This document shows, piece after piece, positions 7,400-16,134 of a DNA stretch of 61,842 bases (its first letter is position 1; each line of letters starts with the position of its first letter). This stretch comes from Nocardia carnea (GTDB lineage Bacteria; Actinomycetota; Actinomycetes; Mycobacteriales; Mycobacteriaceae). Position numbers and translations under genes: made by a program. A model generated the notes under the pieces. It saw nothing but the letters and a program-made list of their open reading frames with translations, had not been told where the DNA came from and did no database searches. Where the stretch lies: contig NZ_JARWNW010000308.1 in NCBI RefSeq assembly GCF_029868325.1, positions 1 through 61,842 on the forward strand, given 5' to 3'.

Positions 7400-9739
7400 T
7401 CAGATATTCGCCCCCTTCTCGCGATTGCAACCGCGGCACAGGATCTGAAGATTCGAGGCGCTGGTGGCGCCGCCGCGGCTGAGCGGGATGATGTGGTCGA
7501 ATTCGAGGTAGTGGCTTTCCCCGCATTCCACGCACTTTCCGCCGTCGCGCTGCCACACCTCGGCCTTGACCTCCTGCGGGATACTGCGCGAATCACGCTG
7601 TCCCGGCGCCAGCACGAGCCGTTTGGCGACGCGCAACGCGCCCTCCAAAGCGGCGGCGAGATACTCCGGGTCGGCCACCGCGAAACTCGCCCCGCCGCGG
7701 GCCGAGGTGGCCGCGACGACGACCGTATCGAGTTCGGCCGCCACCGAAACGATCCGCGACCACGGGATCTCCACACCGGTTCCCGGCCCGACGAACCGTA
7801 ACTTCTTGGTGCTCACGATCAACCGGCCGTCGGTATGTTTAGGGCCGCGGGCCAGCTCCCGGATATGGGTCGCGCCGATATCGAGGTAGACCAGTTCCTC
7901 GGCGTCCAGATGCAGGTCCGGAGTGCGGACGGTGGGCAGATCACCCTCACGCAGCCGGGACAGCGCCCGACCGCGCCCCATCCGGGCCCGCAGATCGTCG
8001 ATCAACCGGCCCGCCAGCGACAGTTCGGTGATGGCGTGCTCGACATCGTCGTATTCCTCGGCCGAGATCTGGCCGTCGGCGAAGGCGAACGCGACCCGCC
8101 GTTCCACATACTGCAATGCCGCCGGTTCCAGTGTGGCCCGCGCGGCGGATTCGTCGATCCGCTGATAGCGCAGCGACGCCCACAGTGCCTCCCATTCGGC
8201 ACCGCGCGGACCCGAGGCCGCGAGTACCCGGGTGGCCCGGGTATGCCAGTGGGTCAAGAACTCCTCGGTCTCCGCCGCGCACGCGGCACACGGGTGGTGC
8301 CCGCCGAAGACGCGACGGCGGCGCCGGGCGCCGCAGCGTGCACAGTCGTGCGGATGCGGCCGGGCCGTCGGCCGGGTGTCGGCGGTCCACTGCTCGCCGT
8401 CCCACCAGCGCAGCACCGTCGGCTCGGTGGGGTCGCGGTACCAGTCGGCGCGACCCGAACCGGGCGGCGGCTCGACGGGAGTGGGTTCCGGCACGGTGAG
8501 CCGGCGCAGGGTGACGGTCCCCGGTGATCGGCGGGCGGGCTGCGCGGTATCGAAACGGTCCCATGGCGCGGTTGCTGCCGCGGTAGCGGAACCCGGCCGT
8601 TCGTCGAGCCGGTAATGCGCATTACCCGGATGAGCCTCGGCCACCGCGCGGGACTCGGCCGCGGCGCTGTGTGTTCCGGCGCCTTCCCGGCCCTCCGCGA
8701 CCGCCCCTTCGCTCCGGGCCGCGGGGCTCGGCCGATCCCGCCGGGCGTCGCCGGTGGCCGACGCGGTGCGGCGCGGGGATTCGTGCCCGGATTCCATGCT
8801 GCGGGCTGCCGGATGGGTCTCCCTCGTGTCCGGTTCGTCGCTCGGTGCGCCGGCCCGCGGCAGTCGGTCACTCCGGGGTGATGGCGCATCGTTACGGGCC
8901 GGGCGGGCCGCTGCCGGCACCGGGTGTTCCCGGGCGGCGGCCGGTCGAGGTCCTTGTCCGGCGGCGCCGGACGCCGGACGCTGGGTACTCGGCGCTTCGC
9001 GTGCGGACTCCGTGGCCGCGCCGTGCCGGCCGGACATTATGCGGTCGCCGTGGCGGCGCGGTGTGTCGTCCGGGGAACTGTGTGCTCTGGTCAGTACGGC
9101 AGTGCCCGAATCACCGGTCGAGTCGTGCGCAGGCTCGGTACCCGGTGTGCGGCTGGGGGGCCGGCCTGCCGGTGCGGCCCCTGCCGGCCGGCCACGCCGG
9201 GACGCGGGCGGTGCACTGCTCGTATCCGGTACGGAGGGGTCGTCGACCTGGATACCGAATTCCGTCACCAGGCCTTCCATTCCCGTGGCCCAGCCCTGGC
9301 CTACCGCGCGGAACCGCCAGCCGCCGTCGCGGCGGTAGAACTCCCCGAACATCATGGCCGTCACCGCTTCCGAATCGGTGACCGCGAATTCGGCGACCGG
9401 CCCGTCCACCGCATACACCGTGACCCGCAGATCCTCGATGCGGGTGAACTCGGCGTCCTCCACCGACCCCGACACCACGATGCGATCCACATCGGCCTCG
9501 GTCCGCGGTAGCGACACACTGAGCCGGGCGGTCCCGGGCGCGGGATCCTGGTCGAGTGTGACCGCCTGGGACATGTGCCGGGGCGCGTTGTAGAACACCA
9601 GGTCCTTGTCGTCGCGGACGGTCCCGGTGCTGTCCAGCAGCAGGGCGTGCGCGTCCACCGCATGTTCGGACCGCCAGGAAATCACCACGGCCAGAAGAGA
9701 TGTCGGTATCGGCGTATTGGCGCCCTTGCTGAGTTCCAT
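7400..9739 (-). CDS. Multidomain TerD-DUF2510-PH-like-HNH nuclease fusion
   Basis: This 779-residue protein joins a stress-response domain to a nuclease. Residues 1-165 are a TerD domain, with the calcium-site region DAHALLLDSTGTVRDDKDLVFYN and MMFGEFYRRDGGWRFRAVGQGW. A roughly 300-residue Arg/Ala/Pro-rich disordered linker follows. Next come a DUF2510 motif (WYRDPTEPTVLRWWDGEQWT), a CARC-CAAC zinc ribbon, a helical stretch and a PH-like segment (GRLIVSTKKLRFVGPG). The C-terminus is a complete HNH domain (CVECGESHYLEFDHIIPLSRGG, then NLQILCRGCNREKG). ATG 9739 begins the TerD fold exactly. It diverges from 9828. TerD-nuclease fusions are expected in tellurite-type or phage-stress systems; this role is inferred. 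Confidence 0.88.
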   Translation of the reverse strand: MELSKGANTPIPTSLLAVVISWRSEHAVDAHALLLDSTGTVRDDKDLVFYNAPRHMSQAVTLDQDPAPGTARLSVSLPRTEADVDRIVVSGSVEDAEFTRIEDLRVTVYAVDGPVAEFAVTDSEAVTAMMFGEFYRRDGGWRFRAVGQGWATGMEGLVTEFGIQVDDPSVPDTSSAPPASRRGRPAGAAPAGRPPSRTPGTEPAHDSTGDSGTAVLTRAHSSPDDTPRRHGDRIMSGRHGAATESAREAPSTQRPASGAAGQGPRPAAAREHPVPAAARPARNDAPSPRSDRLPRAGAPSDEPDTRETHPAARSMESGHESPRRTASATGDARRDRPSPAARSEGAVAEGREGAGTHSAAAESRAVAEAHPGNAHYRLDERPGSATAAATAPWDRFDTAQPARRSPGTVTLRRLTVPEPTPVEPPPGSGRADWYRDPTEPTVLRWWDGEQWTADTRPTARPHPHDCARCGARRRRRVFGGHHPCAACAAETEEFLTHWHTRATRVLAASGPRGAEWEALWASLRYQRIDESAARATLEPAALQYVERRVAFAFADGQISAEEYDDVEHAITELSLAGRLIDDLRARMGRGRALSRLREGDLPTVRTPDLHLDAEELVYLDIGATHIRELARGPKHTDGRLIVSTKKLRFVGPGTGVEIPWSRIVSVAAELDTVVVAATSARGGASFAVADPEYLAAALEGALRVAKRLVLAPGQRDSRSIPQEVKAEVWQRDGGKCVECGESHYLEFDHIIPLSRGGATSASNLQILCRGCNREKGANI

Positions 9740-9827
9740 CGTCGTCGCACTATGCCATGCGATGCCGACACGCCCGCAGGCGCGCAGGTCATGGCGTTGT
9801 CCGGGGTGGATGCGGCAGAGTTGTCCC

Positions 9828-10322
9828 ATGGCCGATCCGGGACAGCCGGGGAGCGGGAAGGCGGCGAACCGGCCGGGAGCGCGCCGGGTGCCCTCACCCG
9901 CCGATGTGCTGGCCGCCGCGCAGTCGGCGGTCGATGCGGCGCAGTCCGCGGCCGGGCAGGCCTTGGAGGCCGCGCAGCTCACCGCCGGTCAGGCGTTCGA
10001 TACGGCGGTGCGGTTACCGCCGGCCTCGGCGCAACTGGCCGCGCAGTTACCCGATCTGCTGGACAACCTGTCCAGCGCCATAGACCGCCTCAATGCCACG
10101 GTCGACCGGCTCGACCGCACGCTGGCTCTCGCCGACCCCGCCTTCGCGGCCTACGACCGGTTGCTGCCCCGGCTGGAGGCGTTGATCGCGCTGGGCGAGG
10201 ATCTGTTCGGTGCACTGTCCCGGTTACCGGGGGTCGGTCGTATCGGCCGGATGGCCGGTCTCGGTGCGCCCGCCGAACCCGAACCCGAACCGCCCCGGAA
10301 GCGGCCGCGGCGGAAATCCTGA
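9828..10322 (+). CDS. Ala-rich amphipathic helical hypothetical protein
   Basis: This 164-residue protein is dominated by one long amphipathic helical region (AAAQSAVDAAQSAAGQALEAAQ, then LPDLLDNLSSAIDRLNATVDRLDRTL), followed by a hydrophobic segment and a basic Pro/Lys/Arg tail. The pattern resembles lipid-associating or coiled-coil proteins, but no family is recognised. It starts at ATG 9828, 88 bases from the divergent TerD-HNH gene, so the two could share regulation. Confidence 0.6.
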   Translation: MADPGQPGSGKAANRPGARRVPSPADVLAAAQSAVDAAQSAAGQALEAAQLTAGQAFDTAVRLPPASAQLAAQLPDLLDNLSSAIDRLNATVDRLDRTLALADPAFAAYDRLLPRLEALIALGEDLFGALSRLPGVGRIGRMAGLGAPAEPEPEPPRKRPRRKS

Positions 10323-10337
10323 TCGGCGGCCGGTACG

Positions 10338-10721
10338 TCAGTGCCGGTCGAGCGCCCGGCCGTTGTAGGGGGTGTCGAACGTGGTGCGGTCGTGCACCGG
10401 CCGGACCAGCACATCGTCGTCCTCGACGGTGATCTGGGCGTTGCGTTCGGCGCTGAGCAGGGTCAGGACCAGTCGATCCGCGACCCGCTGCGCGGTCGCA
10501 CCGTCCGGATAGCGGCCCAGCACCCGGGCGCTCGGCCCGACGGTGCTGTTGCCCCGGGCGTCATCCCAGTTCCCGCTGCCGGTGGCTACCGCGAGCCGGG
10601 CGATGACTTCCGTCGCATCCGGACTGTCGTTCGGTGCGCGCGACGTTTCGATACCGATTTCGATGATCTGGTCGGCCCGAAGCCAGTCCCCACCATGCGT
10701 TTTCACCCAGAGCTGTGCCAT
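10338..10721 (-). CDS. Hypothetical protein overlapping the 3' end of pabB
   Basis: This 127-residue protein begins MAQLWVKTHGGDWLRADQIIEIGIE and has no recognised domain. It looks like a soluble alpha/beta protein, with VIARLAVATGSG, VADRLVLTLL and QITVEDDDVLVRP segments. ATG 10721 lies 19 bases inside the end of pabB on the same strand, which suggests translational coupling. No signal peptide or membrane helix is seen. Function is unknown. Confidence 0.65.
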   Translation of the reverse strand: MAQLWVKTHGGDWLRADQIIEIGIETSRAPNDSPDATEVIARLAVATGSGNWDDARGNSTVGPSARVLGRYPDGATAQRVADRLVLTLLSAERNAQITVEDDDVLVRPVHDRTTFDTPYNGRALDRH

Positions 10722-12295
10722 CGCTCCATTGTTGCGCTGTTCGCGTGATCGGGCCCGGGTTCTCCGGAGTCCCGGCCGCACGGGATTGCTCGGATACCCG
10801 CCGGGATATCGCGCGACGGCCGGAACTGCCCGGCTTCGACCGCGGATACGGCCCGGTACACCGCCTGGGCTTTGAGCAGCATTTCGTCGTATTCGTCGGC
10901 GGCCACCGAATCCAGCACGATCGCTCCCCCCGCACCGATCTGCCAGCGGCCGCCGTGGCGTACGGCGGTTCGGATCACGATATTCAGATCGGCGGTACCG
11001 CCCAGGCCCAGGAACCCGATGGTGCCCGAATAGACCCCGCGCGCGCGGGTTTCCAGTTCATCGATGATCTCCATGGTGCGGATCTTCGGCGCGCCGGTCA
11101 TCGAACCGCCCGGGAAACATGCGCGCAGGCAGGCGATGACATCGGTATCGGCGCGCAGCGTCCCGCGCACGGTCGAAACCAGTTGGTGCAGAGTCGAATA
11201 GGTTTCGGTGACCAGCAGATCGCGCACCCGGACACTGCCGATCTCACAGACCCGGCCCAGATCGTTGCGCAGCAGATCGACGATCATCACGTTCTCCGCG
11301 CGGGTTTTCGGATCCTCGGTGAGGGCGCGGCGCAGCTGCTCGTCCACGGCGGGGTCCGGGTCGCGGCGGGCGGTGCCCTTGATCGGTTTCGTCTCGACCG
11401 TGCGGGTGCGGTCGACCTTCAGGAAACGTTCGGGGGAGGAGCAGACGATTTCCAGATCGTCGAATCGCAGGTAGGCGGAATACGGTGCGGGGTTGACGCG
11501 GCGCAGGATCCGATAGGTGTCGAGGCCGCCGGCCGTGGCGGGCAGGGTGAGCTGGTCGGTGAGGGTGATCTCGTACGATTCCCCGGCTCGCAGTGCGGCC
11601 TGGCAGGCCGCGATATCGCGCAGGTACTGGCCGCGGCCGCGGGCGAGCAGATCTTCGACTGCGGATCCGGCGGGATCGGAGCCGGCCGCGGGGTGGCCGG
11701 GACCGGTGTCGAGGGGCTCGGGATTCGTCCAGGTGGGCAACTGCTCCAGCATCGCGGCCGTACTTCCCAGCCAGCTCTCGCAAGCCTGCCGCGCCGCTTC
11801 CTCTGGGCCCGTGAGCGCCACCAGATGAGTCCGGCCGGCGAGATGATCGACCACCACCAGTCGATCGGCGAAGATCCACTGGGCATCGGGCGTGGTGGCG
11901 CGGTGTCCGGCCGTGCCGCCGCAATCGGCCTTGACCTCGTAGCCCAGATAGCCGACGTAGCCCCCGGCGAAATCGAACGGCAGCTGCGCGGGTAGCGGCA
12001 GGAACCGGGTGTGCAGCGCCGCGGCCAGATAATCCAGGACGGTGCCCGGTTCGCGCCGGACCCGGCCCCCGGATCCGGTGACGGTGACGTACCCGCTGCC
12101 GACTCGGTACTGCACCACTTCGGCCAATGGTCCGGCGGCGTCGCCGAGGAACGAGAAACGGTCCAGTCCCGGTTCCACATGTTCGCTGTCCAGCCAGAAC
12201 GCGGTGGCCGAGGTGCCGTAGAGCCGCAGGAACGCCGCCTCGGTGTCGACGGCGCGGTCGAGCACCCGGTGCTGGACGGTGACGGAATCGGACAT
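10703..12295 (-). CDS. pabB: Aminodeoxychorismate synthase component I
   Basis: This 530-residue chorismate-utilising enzyme makes 4-amino-4-deoxychorismate, with a PabA glutaminase partner, for folate synthesis. Signatures include GGYVGYLGYEVK, SYEITLTDQL, ETKPIKGTARR (the lysine region typical of PabB), NVMIVDLLRNDLG, and the C-terminal FPGGSMTGAPKIRTMEIIDELE and YSGTIGF. Residues after about 500 are low in similarity and may be an extension. No pabA or pabC lies adjacent. Anthranilate synthase TrpE is a distant alternative, but the PIKGT lysine favours PabB. Confidence 0.9.
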   Translation of the reverse strand: MSDSVTVQHRVLDRAVDTEAAFLRLYGTSATAFWLDSEHVEPGLDRFSFLGDAAGPLAEVVQYRVGSGYVTVTGSGGRVRREPGTVLDYLAAALHTRFLPLPAQLPFDFAGGYVGYLGYEVKADCGGTAGHRATTPDAQWIFADRLVVVDHLAGRTHLVALTGPEEAARQACESWLGSTAAMLEQLPTWTNPEPLDTGPGHPAAGSDPAGSAVEDLLARGRGQYLRDIAACQAALRAGESYEITLTDQLTLPATAGGLDTYRILRRVNPAPYSAYLRFDDLEIVCSSPERFLKVDRTRTVETKPIKGTARRDPDPAVDEQLRRALTEDPKTRAENVMIVDLLRNDLGRVCEIGSVRVRDLLVTETYSTLHQLVSTVRGTLRADTDVIACLRACFPGGSMTGAPKIRTMEIIDELETRARGVYSGTIGFLGLGGTADLNIVIRTAVRHGGRWQIGAGGAIVLDSVAADEYDEMLLKAQAVYRAVSAVEAGQFRPSRDIPAGIRAIPCGRDSGEPGPDHANSATMERWHSSG

Positions 12296-12373
12296 GGTGG
12301 TCCGAATCTACGCCGGGTGGGCGTCCCGAACTGTTGTCGGTTGCCTGCAGTTGTGGGGGCCAAGTGGGGCACA

Positions 12374-13438
12374 ATGTCAGGCATGTCTGTTGCGCAGCCG
12401 GTAGGCGTGGATCGTGAACACGTCGATTTCACCGTGGTCGGGAACTGGATGGATGAGCGCGGGCTCACCGGCGGCGAGTTCCAGGAGGTGAAGGCCCTGG
12501 GCGGGGGCACCCAGAACATCATGCTGCGGTTCACCCGCGGCGGCCGCGACTATGTACTGCGCCGCGGGCCGGCCCATCTTCGTCCCAAGAGCAACGAAGT
12601 CATCCGCCGGGAGGCGCGGCTACTGGGCGCGCTGTCCGGTACCGATGTGCGGGCGCCGCGGGTGATCGCGGCCGAACTGGACGAATCGGTTCTGGGTGCG
12701 GTGTTCTACCTGATGGAACCGATCGAGGGATACAACCCGCAGACCGAACTACCGGCGCAATTCGCCGCCGACGCCGCCGCCCGGCACGCCATGGGACTGT
12801 CCGCCGTGGAGGCCATCGCCCGCCTGGGCGCGCTCGACTACCAGGCGCTCGGATTGTCCGACTACGGCAAACCGGAGGGGTTCCTGGAACGTCAGGTCGG
12901 CCGGTGGATGCACGAACTCGACTCGTATTCGGCCAACGAGGGCTACCCGGGCCCGCAGATCCCGGGCCTGAACGATGTGGCCGACTGGCTCGAGCGCAAC
13001 CGTCCCGCCACCTGGACGCCTGGCATCCTGCACGGCGACTGCCATCTCGCCAACATCATGTTCTCCTACCAACGCCCCGAGGTGGCGGCGCTGGTGGACT
13101 GGGAGATGTCGACCATCGGTGATCCGCTGCTGGATCTCGGCTGGCAGATCGCCACCCGGCCGGAACCGGGCACCTCCGGCGCCGCGCTCATCGGCAAGCT
13201 GGGGGAGGCCGGCGGTCTGCCGTCGAGTGCGGAGATGATCGCGCACTACGGGAAATTCTCCGATCGCGACCTGAGCGCGGTCACCTGGTACACCGTGCTG
13301 GCCTGTTTCAAGCTCGGCATCGTGCTGGAAGGTACCTACGCGCGTGCCTTCGCCGGTAAGGCGCCCAAGAAGGTCGGCGATTTCCTGCATGCGAACACCC
13401 TGGAGTTGTTCGCGCAGGCGCGCGGCCTCATGGAGTAG
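12374..13438 (+). CDS. APH/choline-kinase-family phosphotransferase
   Basis: This 354-residue soluble kinase-fold enzyme resembles the ACAD10/acyl-CoA-associated phosphotransferases abundant in mycolic-acid bacteria. Visible motifs are LGGGTQNIMLRF (nucleotide loop), VLRRGP (lysine strand), the Brenner motif ILHGDCHLANIMF and the metal-binding LVDWEMSTIGDPLLDLGW. In this group the substrate is often an acyl-CoA-linked hydroxyl group, but this is unproven here. ATG 12374 has GTGGGG close upstream; ATG 12383 is an alternative. It diverges from pabB with 78 bases between the genes. Confidence 0.85.
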   Translation: MSGMSVAQPVGVDREHVDFTVVGNWMDERGLTGGEFQEVKALGGGTQNIMLRFTRGGRDYVLRRGPAHLRPKSNEVIRREARLLGALSGTDVRAPRVIAAELDESVLGAVFYLMEPIEGYNPQTELPAQFAADAAARHAMGLSAVEAIARLGALDYQALGLSDYGKPEGFLERQVGRWMHELDSYSANEGYPGPQIPGLNDVADWLERNRPATWTPGILHGDCHLANIMFSYQRPEVAALVDWEMSTIGDPLLDLGWQIATRPEPGTSGAALIGKLGEAGGLPSSAEMIAHYGKFSDRDLSAVTWYTVLACFKLGIVLEGTYARAFAGKAPKKVGDFLHANTLELFAQARGLME

Positions 13439-13652
13439 GAACAAGTTTCACTCTTCAGCGCAGAGGGCGGCTCCCGGTTGTGTCCGGGGGTCGCCGTCGT
13501 GTTTTCGGCCGCGGTGGTGTGCGGGCATCGGCTGTTGCGGTATCGACGGTGGAAGCGGACGATTCGGGTGTATTCTCCGCTGCATGTGGGGCGTCACCGG
13601 TGGCGATGTGGTCGATCGACCAGTTGTCCGCGGAAATTCTTTGCCAACCCAC

Positions 13653-13666
13653 TAGAACGTGTTCCA
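13653..13666 (+). promoter_or_regulatory. KstR-like operator upstream of the NDMA-dependent alcohol dehydrogenase
   Basis: TAGAACGTGTTCCA fits the palindromic KstR consensus TnnAACnnGTTnnA exactly. It is 63 bases before the dehydrogenase start, a position suited to repression. KstR is the TetR-family repressor of cholesterol-catabolism genes in mycobacteria and rhodococci. No kstR gene is in this window. The match is seen; the regulation is inferred. Confidence 0.55.
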
Positions 13667-13728
13667 GTTCGTATCGTAGTGTGGAGGCTGTCACATGAAA
13701 GCCCGCGCATGCGAGAGGTCGGACACGA

Positions 13729-14859
13729 ATGAAGACGAAGGGCGCGATCCTCTGGGGGATCGACGAGCCGTGGTCCGTCGAGGAAATCGAACTCGGCGAC
13801 CCCCGCGGCGGCGAGGTGCAGATCCGGATGGAAACCGCCGGTATGTGCCATTCGGACCACCATATGGTCACCGGGGCCACCCCGATGCCGTCGTTCCCGG
13901 CGATGGGCGGCCACGAGGGCGCGGGCGTCATCACCAAACTGGGCCCCAACACCCCGCCCGATCTCGCCGTCGGCGATCACGTGGTGCTGTCGTTCATCCC
14001 GGCCTGTGGCCGCTGTCCGGCCTGCGTCTCCGGGAACATGGCCCTGTGCGACCTCGGTATGGGCCTGCTGTCCGGGCAGTCGGTCAGCGACGGTAGCTAC
14101 CGCATCCAGGCCCGCGGCAAGGACGTCATCCCGATGTGCCTGCTCGGGACGTTCTCCCCGTACATGACGGTGCATCACACCTCGGTGGTCAAGATCGACC
14201 CCGAGATCCCGTTCGAGGTGGCCTGCCTCGTCGGCTGCGGTGTGCCCACCGGTTTCGGATCCTCCACCCACGTCGCCAACGTCATGCCGGGGGAGACCGC
14301 GGCCATCGTCGGTGTCGGCGGCGTCGGGATGAGCGCGCTGCAGGGCGCGGTGCTCTCCGGTGCGCGCAAGGTCGTCGCCATCGACCCGAACCCGTGGAAG
14401 CGCGAGCAGGCCATCAAGTTCGGCGCCACCCACGCCTACGCCAGCATGACCGAGGCCATCGCCCCGCTGATGGAGGTCACCGAGGGCCGGATGGCGGACA
14501 AGGTCATCCTCACCATGGGTGAGATGGAAGGCTCCTACATCGAAGAGGGCCTGATCCTCACCGCGAAGGCCGGCACCCTGGTGGTCACCTCCATGGGCCG
14601 GATGGACGCCTTCGACGTGAAGATGAACAACTTCCTGCTCTGCATGCTGCAGAAAACGGTCAAGGGCTGCATCTTCGGCGGCGGCAACGCCCGCCAGGAT
14701 GTTCCGAAGCTGCTCTCGCTGTACAAGTCGGGCCAGCTGAACCTGGACGATATGGTCACCCGCAGCTACGCGCTCGAGGACATCAACCAGGGCTACAAGG
14801 ACATGCTGGACGGCAAGAACATTCGCGGCATCATCAAGTACACCGACGCCGACCGCTGA
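13729..14859 (+). CDS. NDMA-dependent (mycofactocin-associated) zinc alcohol dehydrogenase
   Basis: This 376-residue medium-chain dehydrogenase has GHEGAGVI, CGRCPAC...C structural-zinc cysteines, catalytic-zinc residues CHSDHH and GCGVPTGFG, and the Rossmann motif GVGGVG. It closely matches the N,N-dimethyl-4-nitrosoaniline-dependent group, whose tightly bound NAD is thought to be reoxidised through mycofactocin. Length and start (MKTKGAILWGIDEPW) are typical of that family. GAGAGG lies upstream of ATG 13729. No mycofactocin genes are nearby. The upstream KstR-like site suggests a role in sterol or steroid-alcohol metabolism. Confidence 0.9.
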   Translation: MKTKGAILWGIDEPWSVEEIELGDPRGGEVQIRMETAGMCHSDHHMVTGATPMPSFPAMGGHEGAGVITKLGPNTPPDLAVGDHVVLSFIPACGRCPACVSGNMALCDLGMGLLSGQSVSDGSYRIQARGKDVIPMCLLGTFSPYMTVHHTSVVKIDPEIPFEVACLVGCGVPTGFGSSTHVANVMPGETAAIVGVGGVGMSALQGAVLSGARKVVAIDPNPWKREQAIKFGATHAYASMTEAIAPLMEVTEGRMADKVILTMGEMEGSYIEEGLILTAKAGTLVVTSMGRMDAFDVKMNNFLLCMLQKTVKGCIFGGGNARQDVPKLLSLYKSGQLNLDDMVTRSYALEDINQGYKDMLDGKNIRGIIKYTDADR

Positions 14860-14906
14860 TCCTGTGCCGGGACAACCGGCCGGATTTTTTGCGGATATCG
14901 CGTTTT

Positions 14907-14950
14907 CCGGGACTGGGGGGGGGGGGGGGGTACCGGCCCGGCAGTCCCGG
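14907..14950 (+). terminator. Hairpin after the dehydrogenase gene, containing a 16-G run
   Basis: CCGGGACTG (14907-14915) pairs perfectly with CAGTCCCGG (14942-14950), about 50 bases after the dehydrogenase stop, so a terminator is likely. Between the arms lies a run of 16 G (14915-14930) that does not look like real loop sequence and is probably a base-calling failure in the hairpin. The remaining part of 14860-15211 shows nothing I can name. Confidence 0.5.
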
Positions 14951-15211
14951 TTTCGGTCGGATGGCGTGTTCGCGACCGTGCACAGCGGCGCCGGGCTCGT
15001 CGGTTCGGTCGGCACCGATACCGCGTTCGACCGCCGGGGTGGGCGGCCGCGAGTTTCTGAGGTTCTCGTCCGTCTGCGCAGTTCTGTGCGCGTCCGGTCT
15101 TCCGGGTATCGGAACCGCCGGCCTGCCTGATGCGCAGTACCGGGGTCTGTCGTCCGGGCGAGGACTCGGGCGAATTCCGCGCGAACGGCACGGTCTCGTA
15201 ACCTCGGAGAT

Positions 15212-16042
15212 GTGCGCGCACTCGAGCAGATCAAGCAATGGCCGGTCCGGCATGCCGCGGCGGGCGTGGTCACGCGGGACGGGCAGTGGTCGGCCGGTGA
15301 CGCCGACCGGGTTTTCCGCCTCGCCTCGGTGACCAAACCGCTGGTGGCGTATGCGGCGCTGATCGCCGTGGAGGAAGGCGCCGTCGAACTCGACCAGCCC
15401 GCGGGCCCACCCGGTTCGACCGTCCGCCATCTGCTCGCGCACACCTCCGGGGTCGCGTTCGACACCACCGATATCCTCGCCGGGCCCGGCGCCAAGCGGA
15501 TCTATTCGAGCGCCGGTTTCGAACTGCTGGCCGATTTCGTCGCCGAGCACACCGGTATCCCGTTCCCGCAGTACCTGCGCGAAGCCGTCTTCGAGCCGCT
15601 GGGCATGCAGTCCTCCGAATTGACGGGTTCGGCCGGGCACGGCGCCCATTCCACGCTGGCCGACCTGCTGGGGTTCGCCGCCGAACTCCTCGAGCCGCGG
15701 TTGATTTCGGCGCAAACCCACGCCGACGCGACCACCGTCCAGTTTCCCGGCAGCAACGGGGTGCTGCCCGGGTTCGGTTCGCAGCGGCCCAACGACTGGG
15801 GGCTGGGTTTCGAAATCCGCGACGGTAAATCACCGCATTGGACCGGGACCGCGAACTCGCCACGGACATACGGTCATTTCGGGCAGTCGGGTACGTTCCT
15901 CTGGGTCGATCCGCAGCTCGACCTCGCCTGTGTGGCGTTGAGCGACGAGAATTTCGGGGATTGGTCGCGCGAAGTATGGCCTCCGTTCAGTGATTCGGTG
16001 ATCGATGAGGCCACACTCGCCCGCAACACAGCTGTGCAGTAA
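15212..16042 (+). CDS. Beta-lactamase-family serine hydrolase
   Basis: This 276-residue protein of the class C beta-lactamase/penicillin-binding superfamily has the SxxK motif in RLASVTKPL, the YSSAGF tyrosine motif and HFGQSG as the third motif. Such proteins act as esterases or peptidases; true beta-lactamase activity is not implied. No signal peptide is visible, so it is probably cytoplasmic. The start is GTG 15212, directly behind CGGAGA with unusually short spacing, and it matches the N-terminus expected for the group (LEQIKQWPVRHAAAGVV). Confidence 0.87.
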   Translation: MRALEQIKQWPVRHAAAGVVTRDGQWSAGDADRVFRLASVTKPLVAYAALIAVEEGAVELDQPAGPPGSTVRHLLAHTSGVAFDTTDILAGPGAKRIYSSAGFELLADFVAEHTGIPFPQYLREAVFEPLGMQSSELTGSAGHGAHSTLADLLGFAAELLEPRLISAQTHADATTVQFPGSNGVLPGFGSQRPNDWGLGFEIRDGKSPHWTGTANSPRTYGHFGQSGTFLWVDPQLDLACVALSDENFGDWSREVWPPFSDSVIDEATLARNTAVQ

Positions 16043-16134
16043 CACTTGTAACACCGGGCACTCGAGTACACTCGGGCAACGCCTTTTCGACGGACCGTTG
16101 GGGAAGACGAGCATCGTCGAAACCGGAGGTGTAC

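Noticed and set aside
13695..14096. 133-codon frame with a good ribosome site overlapping the alcohol dehydrogenase
   Set aside because: Translation becomes Arg/Gly/Pro-rich after about 10 residues and lacks any domain; the dehydrogenase frame is clearly the coding one.
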